Below are positions 56,836 to 64,000 of a stretch of DNA of 64,000 bases, in pieces. How positions within the stretch are numbered: position 1 is the stretch's first letter; every line of letters starts with the position of its first letter. Below the pieces are notes generated by a model. The model saw only the letters and a program-made list of their open reading frames with translations, was not told the origin of the DNA and did not search any database. The DNA comes from Lithobates sylvaticus (Eukaryota > Chordata > Amphibia > Anura > Ranidae), in assembly GCA_028564925.1 (NCBI GenBank), contig CM053028.1, positions 439,534,022 through 439,598,021 of the forward strand, given 5' to 3'. Position numbers and translations under genes: made by a program.

Positions 56836-57594
56836 CAGGGGTGCCCAACCTTTTGAAGAGCGAGGGCCACTTAAGCGACTTGGTAACCGGTCGCGGGCCA
56901 TAATGAGTAGAGCAGGCGGATGACAGGTCCGTGCGGAGCGGACACGGACACAGCCCACTGTACTCTATGGGTGATCCGATCCGCCCAGACGGAAGGGGAT
57001 TGAGAGGTAGGTTGGTGTAAATGCACACAAATCTGTTTACATCTGCCATTTCATAGAGGTGAGTGGAGGGTCCGATTGGGTCAGGCCGATTGTTTGAAAG
57101 GGACCTTTTACACTAATGCAATGCAGTGCACCTGTGTCTTTCCTGTGGGTTAGCTACACTTTGCCATAGACTTCTATTATATCATGCAGAGGTGGTGCAC
57201 TTTCTGAAAGCACACCAAACCCGCAGGTAAAAACAGAAGTCTGCACTGCACCTGCGGATCAGTTTGAAAGCAGCCCAGTAACCACTGCGCAGATATGCCC
57301 ATACATACACTGCAATTTTAGTAATAAACTGACCTTTAATAACAGTCTTCCGTTCAGGTATCACCTGCTGTTGCTGTCCCAGGCAGAGCGCATTTGGTAT
57401 CACTCCTGTGGCAGGAGACGGCGCTATACAGGAAGCATCAGCTTATACAGCACTGCTCCACAGCCGCTTGCTTTGCCGGCTTCATTAACAACACAGATAG
57501 TCTGGGATGGCGGGTCTGCAAGCCATGATCTGGGCTTGCCAATCCGCCATCCCACAGAAGGAGGTCACGGGCCACATCTGGTTGGGCACCCCTG
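56836..57594. mobile_element. hAT-like MITE, CAGGGGTGCCCAACC ends, complete
   Basis: Exact 8-bp duplication GTATAGCT (56828-56835 and 57595-57602) around ends CAGGGGTGCCCAACC and GGTTGGGCACCCCTG. The 759-bp interior has no transposase. GCGGGCCA/CGGGCCAC motifs lie near both ends. Parts recur at 2284-2417 and 7190-7448. Confidence 0.93.
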
Positions 57595-57602
57595 GTATAG
57601 CT

Positions 57603-57662
57603 CATACACAGAAACTGTGTATGAGCTCATCCGCCATCCCACAGAAGGAGGTCGCGGGCCAA
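57603..57662 (+). repeat. Partial tandem copy of the hAT-like MITE tail
   Basis: ATCCGCCATCCCACAGAAGG with AGGTCGCGGGCCA repeats the tail at about 57540-57575, just outside the element and next to an AGCTCATACACAG/CTGTGTATGAGCT palindrome (about 57600-57627). Confidence 0.7.
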
Positions 57663-57811
57663 CTGTAATTTCTCTATTTCTCTGCATTTGGAGATTTATT
57701 TGTATAATTTTAGCATTTAAAGGGGCATGCGCGCCTTTTTTTGGTACATTTTTATTCATTTATTTTTTGGTCCGGCATTTGTTTGGTGCAGCAGCTTTTT
57801 GGTGTGGTTAA

Positions 57812-57961
57812 ATTGGTTGTAAACCCTTACAGACCACTTTGACCTACAGGTAAGCCTAGATTAAGGCTTACCTGTAGGTCCAAGAAATATCTCCTTAACC
57901 TACACAGTTGAGGAGATATTTTACGAAAAAGGGGCACCGCTGTCTAAGGCGCATGGAGCCT
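57812..57961 (+). mobile_element. TTAA-type MITE family B, left end only
   Basis: TTAA at 57808-57811, then ATTGGTTGTAAACCC and the CTACAGGTAAGCCT and ATATCTCCTTAACCT hairpins as in 22046-22497. Truncated near GCGCATGGAGCC. Confidence 0.75.
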
Positions 57962-58190
57962 TATAGAGGGCAAATCTTCCAATAGGGACACTAGTTCAGT
58001 TGACCCTGATGACACCCTGGGATTTCCTCACTTTGGAGGGATTTCTACTCACGTCCTGTTTCTACTATGGCACAGGAAGTGAAGGGAAATCTACCCAATG
58101 GGACACAAAAAAGGCAGAGGTTATAACCCTCATTTACTCTATCCAAAATGAAAAAAATAAATGCTTGCCTTTAGTTACACTTTATTTTAT
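57962..58190. repeat. Dispersed repeat with CAGGAAGTGAAGGG
   Basis: GGAGGGATTTCTACTCACG, CACAGGAAGTGAAGGGAAATC and TACTCTATCCAAAATG match the repeat at 21785-22040. Confidence 0.5.
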
Positions 58191-58725
58191 AGCTAGGTGA
58201 TTTGAAATAAACAACTCATTCCCCCTAATTTGTGCTACTACGTACTCTACTACTGACATGCATGCTCTGCCTTTTTTTTATTTTATTTTGGCTATTGCTG
58301 CTCCAGCGCTATTCATAATCAGTGTAAGGGGACCAGCAGAAGCAGAGAACATACTGCATAAAGGTTCTACAATGTCACTGTGCACTTCTGGGTCCACGTG
58401 AAACCTGATTGGCAGATATGGAGTTGTGCAGTGATACCTAAACAAGCAGGTGGCTGCTGGGAATGGGATCCCCTATGCTCACACATAGGGGATCCCATTA
58501 CCAGCAGCGGGGGGGGATGTTCTCTGGACAGACTTTATAATATGCAGCTAGACTTGAACCCCTTATTTCTGTTAAGTTAACCATCACTAGTTGGCATGGC
58601 ATAGCTTTCATTATGGCAACCTCCTTTTTGCACAGCATTGCCTGAATCCTCCTCTTCATTGTTTGCGTAAAATACTTTATCCCCCTACTGTGTAATGAGG
58701 ACTCATACATTGAGTAGGAAAAGAT

Positions 58726-59160
58726 TAAGGCTACTTTCACACTGGGGCGTTGGGGGCGCTGGCGGTAAAGCGGCGCTATATTTAGCGCCGCTTTACCGTA
58801 GTTTTAGCGGCGCATTTCGGCCGCTAGCGGGGTGGTTTTACCCCTGCGAGCGGCCAAAAAAGGGTTAATACCGCCCGCAAACCGCCGCTGCAGCGGCGTT
58901 TTGCAGGTGGGTTCGGAGCGCTGCCCCATTGTTTTCAATGGGAACGGGCGCTATAGGAGCGGTAAATATACCGCTCCTACAGCGAGCCAAAGATGCGGCT
59001 TGCAGGACATTTTCCAGCGTCCTGCAAGCGCACCGCTTCAGTGTGAAAGCCCTCGGGCTTTCACACTGAAGACACAGCAACAGCTGTTTCGGGTCGGTTT
59101 GCAGGCGCTATTTTTAGCGCAATAACGTCTGCAAACTGCCCCAGTATGAAAGGGGCCTTA
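58726..59160. mobile_element. Foldback MITE, TAAGGCTACTTTCACACTGG ends
   Basis: TAAGGCTACTTTCACACTGG is mirrored by CCCCAGTATGAAAGGGGCCTTA. A central perfect palindrome AGTGTGAAAGCCC/GGGCTTTCACACT lies at about 59040-59066. GCGGCG-rich interior. Confidence 0.85.
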
Positions 59161-59262
59161 GTGACAGCAGCCCCAAAGCAATTTTAAAACGTGTCCTTCC
59201 TTCTTTTTTTTTTATAATGACTACTGAGCATCTAATAAATACGTTAAAAAAACAAGGACATA

Positions 59263-59545
59263 CAGTGTATCCAGAAAGTATTCACATCGCTTCACTTTTT
59301 CCATTTTTTTTTATTTACAGCCTTATTCCAAACTGGATTAAATTCATTATTTTCCTAAAAATTCTACAAACATAACCTCATAATGACAACGTGAAAAAAG
59401 TTATTTTGAAATCTTTGCAAATTTATTAAAAATAAAAAACAAAAAAAAAATCCCATGTACATAAGTAATCACAGCCTTTGCTCAATACTTTGCACTTTTG
59501 GCACCTTTTATAGCCTCAAGTCTTTTTGAGTATGATGCTACAAGC
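59263..59545 (+). mobile_element. Tc1-like transposon, 5' end fragment (second family)
   Basis: After TA (59261-59262) comes CAGTGTATCCAGAAAGTATT, with TTATTCCAAACTGGATTAAA and AATCTTTGCAAATTTATTAA, the terminal region of a Tc1 family common in fish and frogs. The transposase and right end are missing. Unrelated to 8025-9645 except by superfamily. Confidence 0.8.
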
Positions 59546-59707
59546 CAGCACACCTCTTTTGGGTGGCACGGGACCCGCGATTGGGGTGATATTGAGAAAT
59601 AATGGCATTGCAATCGTGTTGCGCGTTTTGCCTTGATTTGGATTTACGGGCAGAATCGTGGCAATTCCGCCAGCGATTCAGAATGCCCAGGTGTGAATGG
59701 AGCCTTA

Positions 59708-60480
59708 TGCCGCGTACACACGATCGGAGAGTCCGCCGGACAATCCGCCCGTGTGTGGGCTCCGGCTGACTTTTTCTTCCGGCGGACTTAGAAAGAAGTC
59801 TTGACTCAAAATTATCCGCCGGACTCGGCAGTCCGGCGGACAAGCCGGCCATCTGTGTGCTAGTCCGCCGGACTTTTTGAAATGAACGGACTTGCCCACA
59901 CATGGAGAAAAGTATGTTAATTTTGAACGTGACTCCCGGTAGACGGGACTATCGAAGGAAGTCAATGCCGCCGCCTCCATCGGCGAGATTGACACCTTAC
60001 TAGCCCGTCACTTGGTATGAATTTAAAGGGGAATCCCTACGCCAAAAAAACGGCGTGGGGGTCCCCCCGAAGTCCATACCAGACCCTTATCCGAGCACGC
60101 AGCCCTGCCGGTCAGGAAAGGGGGTGGTGACGAGCGAGCCCCCCCCCTCCTGAGCCATACCAGGCCGCGTGCCCTCAACATGGGGGGGTGCTTTGGGGAA
60201 GGGGGGCCCCCAGGGTCTTCTTCTGACTTTGGGGGTCTTCTTCTGACTTTGGGGGTCTTGTCCCGCTCTTCGTTCCTTCTGCCGAGCCTCCGCTATCTTC
60301 GTGCAGCTCTTTTACTAGCGTTGGCCCGGTCTTCTGGTTCGTCGCTGTTGTCGCCTTTTTCTAAAGTGGACTTGCATATTCCAATAAGTTCACCTCTGTA
60401 GACCCCTACAGCTCTTTGAACAGGATGTGGGAATGAGGCTCTTGTTCTCATCGCGGGGCAAGGTGCCTTGCATAAGTGAG
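59708..60480. mobile_element. Harbinger-like foldback, truncated
   Basis: After TTA (59705-59707) comes TGCCGCGTACACACGATCGG, then the same order of modules as the left half of 23511-24399 (GTCCGCCGGAC, TAGACGGGACTA, CACCTGGTATG-like, ACGGCGTGGGGGTCC, CTTATCCGAGCACGCAGCC, GTGCCCTCAACATGGGGGG). No right terminus is seen; sequence from about 60190 is unassigned. Confidence 0.72.
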
Positions 60481-60530
60481 GCCTCCCAAATAAAAAAAAA
60501 GACGCCATGAAAAGTCCTTTTAAAAAAAAA

Positions 60531-60594
60531 ATCTGCTTATGTAAACAAGGCGATCTGCTTATGTAAACAAGGTGATCTGCTTATGTAAACAAGG
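60531..60594 (+). repeat. Three tandem copies of a 21-bp unit
   Basis: ATCTGCTTATGTAAACAAGG occurs three times in a row with CG or TG joins, at the left edge of a truncated family A copy. Confidence 0.93.
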
Positions 60595-60599
60595 AAGAC

Positions 60600-61294
60600 C
60601 ACTGTTCTGTCACAGAGGGAGAAAGAGATCTTGTGTTCCTGCTAATCAGCAACACATATGTCTCTCTTCTTCCAGTCAGTCCATCCCCCACACAGTTAGA
60701 AAGCACTCCCTAGGAGCACACGTAACCCTTTGATCTCCCCTGATGTTAACCCCTGCCCTGCCAGTGTCATTTATACAGTGACAGTGCATTCACTGTATCG
60801 GTGTCACTTAGTGTCAGATATGTCCACCACATTGTTGCAGTCCTGTTAAAATCTCTGATTGCCGCCATTGCTAGTAAAAATAAATGTTTTAAAAATATCC
60901 CATAGTTTGTAGATGTGATAACTTTTGCGCAAACCAATCAATATACGATAAGTGGGATTTTTTTTTACCAAAAATAATGTATCAGAATACATATTGGCTT
61001 GAATTGATTTTTTTACATATTTTTATTGGATGTATTTAATAACAGAAAGTAAAAAATATTGTGTTTTTTTCAAAATTTTTGGTCTTTTTTTTGTTTAAAG
61101 CGCAAAAAATAAAAACCATAGAAGTGATCAAATACCACCAAAATAAAGCTCTATTGGTGAAGAAAAAAAAGGACATCAATTTTGTTTGGTTACAACGTCG
61201 CACGACCACGCAATTGTCAGTTAAAGTAATGCAGTGCTGTGTCACAAAAAATGGCCTGGTCATTAGGGGGTAAAACCTTCCGGGGCTGAAGTGG
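60600..61294 (+). mobile_element. TTAA-type MITE family A, 5'-truncated copy
   Basis: Ends TTCCGGGGCTGAAGTGG before TTAA (61295-61298). Carries AGCGCAAAAAATAAAAACC, ATCAAATACCACCAAAA and CAACGTCGCACGACC. The left terminus is replaced by the 21-bp tandem repeat. Confidence 0.84.
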
Positions 61295-61576
61295 TTAACC
61301 TGAAGCTCATGCCCACTAGTAAGTGTGTAATCCTGGCTGAACAGAATAAACATACTTCTCGAGGCAACAAACATGCTATGACCCATAGATTGATAGGTTT
61401 TCAGAAAAAAAAAAAAACGTTTCCTAAATTTCAGCTCCCCTATGTATCGATAGTAGTTTACCAGCTGATCTCATTAGGACAGACTCTGGATCTGCCCTCC
61501 CCCTTTCAGCAGATCACTACCACCCACCTCCTCAGGTGCATGTTTTTCCAATGCAACCAGTGAATACCTTTCTCAC

Positions 61577-61988
61577 TAAGGGCCGGTTCAGACTGCTGCG
61601 GTGCGGGACTGCTGCGGTGCGGGGACGCTGCAAATCTACTGCGTTCCCGCATCGCATGTCTCCCGGCGGCAGTTCACACTGCCCTATGCGAGCTGCTGGG
61701 AGTGTCAGTTAAATGTTAATGACACCCCCAAATCAGTTTGCATATCGCAGTGCGATCTTCAAACTCGGACAGGAATCGGATCGCATGGTGAGAACACCCA
61801 TGCTATCCGATTTTGCTGCGAACCAAAAAAAGGGTCCTGTACGAGTTTGGGCCGAATGCGATGCAAATTCAGCCATAGTATCTGTATGGCTGAAATCGCA
61901 TCGCACAGAGATCGCATGTGATTTGCACTGCAGTGTGGTGCGAATCATATCCGATCTCAGACATCGCAGCAGTCTTAACCGGCCCTTA
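61577..61988. mobile_element. Foldback MITE, AAGGGCCGGTTCAGACTGC ends
   Basis: TAAGGGCCGGTTCAGACTGC and GCAGTCTTAACCGGCCCTTA are inverted repeats. Internal pairs such as GATCGCATGG/GATCGCATGT and GAACCAAAAAAAGGGTCC are present. It abuts the next MITE without a spacer. Confidence 0.85.
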
Positions 61989-62410
61989 GGCTCGATTCAC
62001 ATGTATGCATTTTGCTTTTGAGTGTTTTTGCAAGTGCTTTTTGCGGTGCTTGCCGCGTTTTTGCCGCGTTTTGCGTTTTTTTATATATATATTTTTTTTA
62101 CATTGTGGTTGCTTAGCAACCAGCTATATACAGTGTAAAAAATGTAAAAAAGCGCAAATTGCGGCAAAATCGTGGCAAAAACGCAGTAAAAACGTGGTAC
62201 TTGCGTTTTGGATGCGGGTCCATTGACTTCTATTACATGCAAAACACTGCATTTTGCATGAAAAAAAGTCCCTGACCCTTTCCAAAAATGCAGAGGCACA
62301 AAAATGCATTGATGTGAACATGTTCCATAGGAACCCATGTTAAAAAATTTCCCTGCATTTCTGCAAAATGCAAAATGCTTAAAAAAACGCATTAGTGTGA
62401 ATCAAGCCTA
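61987..62410. mobile_element. Foldback MITE, TAGGCTCGATTCACA ends
   Basis: TTAGGCTCGATTCACATG is mirrored by GTGTGAATCAAGCCTA. Rich in TTTTGC/GCAAAA modules, with a central GGTTGCTTAGCAACC palindrome at about 62107-62121. Confidence 0.85.
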
Positions 62411-62529
62411 AATACACATCCATAGATAGTTAATTTGACAGAGTGTGCAGGAGCTGAGCGATCAGATAACAGCCTATGTGGATAGTGCTGTAACATTGAA
62501 AACAGGAGAAGTATGTCCTGGGTTCAGTA

Positions 62530-62703
62530 AAGCTTGCCATACACTGTACAATATCCTTTAGATCTACCATCAACTATGTAGTGCAAGGGCCTGCCTGATT
62601 GGATACAGAGTGGTTGGATAGATGGTGTATCCTCCTATTATATCATTTTGGCAAATCTAAAGGAGATTGTATAATCAGATTGTATAGTATATGGCCACCT
62701 TTT
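62530..62703. mobile_element. Small MITE, AGCTTGCCATACACTGTACA ends
   Basis: AAGCTTGCCATACACTGTAC is approximately mirrored by TTGTATAGTATATGGCCACC. A similar unit lies at about 15590-15780 within the DIRS region (GAGCTGGCCATGCACCATGC / GTGTATGGCCAGCC). Confidence 0.5.
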
Positions 62704-62774
62704 ATACACCTAACTAGTTGCGCTTTCAGTGCCATTAATTGTTAACGGCACACCACAGTTACACAAAAACAATG

Positions 62775-63024
62775 CGGCTCCATTCACATCTGTGTGCTTA
62801 CAAATACATGGCAAATAACACAGAAAATGCGCACTTTGTCTTGTGTTTCAGAAACGCACTGCAAACACACCAAAGAGCATAGTAAAAAACATGTCACACT
62901 ACGCTCTAAAAAAAATACATAGGGCAGCCCTATGCGTGACAAGGAAAAATGCCCCCCCCAAAAAAAAAAAAAAACGCTTGCAGGAATGTGAGTTCCCACT
63001 ACGCAGAGATGTAAATGGGGCTTG
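62775..63024. mobile_element. Foldback MITE, GGCTCCATTCACATCT ends
   Basis: GGCTCCATTCACATCTG is mirrored by CAGAGATGTAAATGGGGCTT. A relative of 14265-14577 (same GGCNCCATTCACA end). Confidence 0.72.
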
Positions 63025-63243
63025 ACAGCTGAGTGTCTCCCTCCACTTCCTCCTATGTACTTGTATAAAGCTAGCCATGACAACACATGCTTTGGAATGT
63101 AGAGCCAAATGTACACTGTGTTGTCATGTCAAAGAGGAAGGTAGGAGCACACTATATTTCTGTCACATCAACAGTGTTTTTTTTTTTTCTGTACTTTCAG
63201 CATGTTTAAAAGAGCTGTGCATGTATTCCAGAAATATACTTAA

Positions 63244-63695
63244 AGTGGAAGTAAAGTCAAAAATCGAACTTTTACCTACAGGTAAGCCTATAATAAGGCT
63301 TACCTGTCGGTAAAAAAAATATCTCCTAAACCTGTACGGTTTAGGAGATATTCCCCGTGCAATGCGCCGCTGACTGCAGCGGCGCATGCGCACGGGGGAT
63401 TCTCGGCTGAAGGGCCGGCAGAATCCGAACCCTGCCGGGAAGAAGTCTCCCGTGCGCATGCGCGGGAGTGACGACATCGCGGCTCCAGCCACTCACAGCG
63501 CTGGAGCCGCGATACCCGGAAGACACGCCGAGGCAACATGTCAGCGACCTCGGCGTGGACCAGGTGAGTTACCGACGCTTCGTTCAAAGGTAAGTATTTC
63601 ATAATGAGCTAGTATGCAGTGCATACTAGCTCATTATGCCTTTTCCTTAACAGGTGTTAAAAAAAAAAAAAAAGTTCAGCGGCTTTACTACCGCT
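63244..63695 (+). mobile_element. TTAA-type MITE family B, complete copy
   Basis: TTAA at 63240-63243 and 63696-63699, with ends AGTGGAAGTAAAG and CTTTACTACCGCT. Contains the hairpin series TACAGGTAAGCCTATAAT/AAGGCTTACCTGT, ATATCTCCTAAACC/GGTTTAGGAGATAT, and ATAATGAGCTAGTATGCA/TGCATACTAGCTCATTAT. Confidence 0.88.
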
Positions 63696-64000
63696 TTAAT
63701 TTTTTTTTGTTTTTTAGTTTTTTGTAACATTTTGCTTTGATGTTTAAAAAAGAAAGAAAGAAAAAGGCTGCTGACCACTGGGTGGCACTCCTCTGTTTTA
63801 AACAATATAAACATTTTCAGGTGTACATTTACTAAAAAAAACTAAAAACTTTGAGAATAAATTACATTCTCTTGCAAGAAACCTAGACCAGCCATATCTC
63901 TATATGAGCAAGTATGTAAATCTTTAGAAATCTGCTTGCTTAGAGTAAACATTTAGTATTTCATTGACTTTCATTAACTCTTCCTTGGGAATATATTTTC

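Larger units (their letters stand above)
43507..64000 (+). other. RBP1: RBP1 intron 2, open to the right edge
   Basis: Begins GTAAGC. More than 20.4 kb follow without a recognisable exon 3, which should encode a segment like TTVSWDGDKLQCVQKGEKEG. The intron is packed with nested repeats. Stretches 43507-44032, 44410-45819, 48701-49862, 50285-50750, 55957-56624, 58191-58725 and 63700-64000 show no recognised element. Confidence 0.85.

Noticed and set aside
43507-64000. Exon 3 of RBP1
   Set aside because: Looked for a segment encoding WDGDKLQCVQKGEK-like residues with flanking AG and GT and did not find one; by eye this is not exhaustive.

Overview
This window is a piece of a large, repeat-rich amphibian genome, most likely a ranid frog. 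Three things point there: two exons of a vertebrate cellular retinol-binding protein gene (RBP1/CRBP1), a Tc1 transposon resembling the group known from flatfish and Rana temporaria, and a dense load of foldback MITEs. The species is inferred from the repeats and was not searched.

The only host gene found is RBP1 on the + strand. Exon 1 (28163-28235, residues 1-24) and exon 2 (43328-43506, residues 25-84) have canonical splice sites and join in phase 1, as in the whole family. Intron 1 is about 15.1 kb and intron 2 runs more than 20.4 kb off the right edge. Exons 3 and 4 were not found. The first 28 kb is upstream flank with no recognisable host coding exon. Two CpG-rich stretches there (1040-1440 and 6690-7020, the latter with an RFX-type X-box and an inverted CCAAT box) are candidate promoters at low confidence.

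Nearly everything else is mobile DNA. (1) A nearly intact Tc1 element (8025-9645) has 215-bp terminal repeats with one difference and a DD34E transposase interrupted by one early stop. (2) Two or more families of TTAA-flanked MITEs: family A (eight copies, all in one orientation) and family B (about six copies). One A copy sits inside another and shows the TTAA target directly. (3) Harbinger-like foldback elements with TAA/TTA duplications. (4) hAT-like MITEs with 8-bp duplications. (5) A DIRS-type tyrosine-recombinase retroelement (about 14833-21780), broken and itself interrupted by another element. (6) LINE fragments: L1-type at 33188-37128 and 39489-40640, CR1/L2-type at 38017-38805, 45820-46240 and 56625-56690. 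(7) A solo-LTR-like fossil at 53253-53877.

The most unusual observations are two hammerhead-ribozyme-like motifs inside separate short retroelement-like insertions (5095-5137 on +, 53051-53088 on -), a four-level nest of elements at 51261-55956, a foldback with about 320-bp arms and a TATA-like box near its centre (47590-48267), and a diverged direct duplication ending about 40 bp before RBP1 exon 2.
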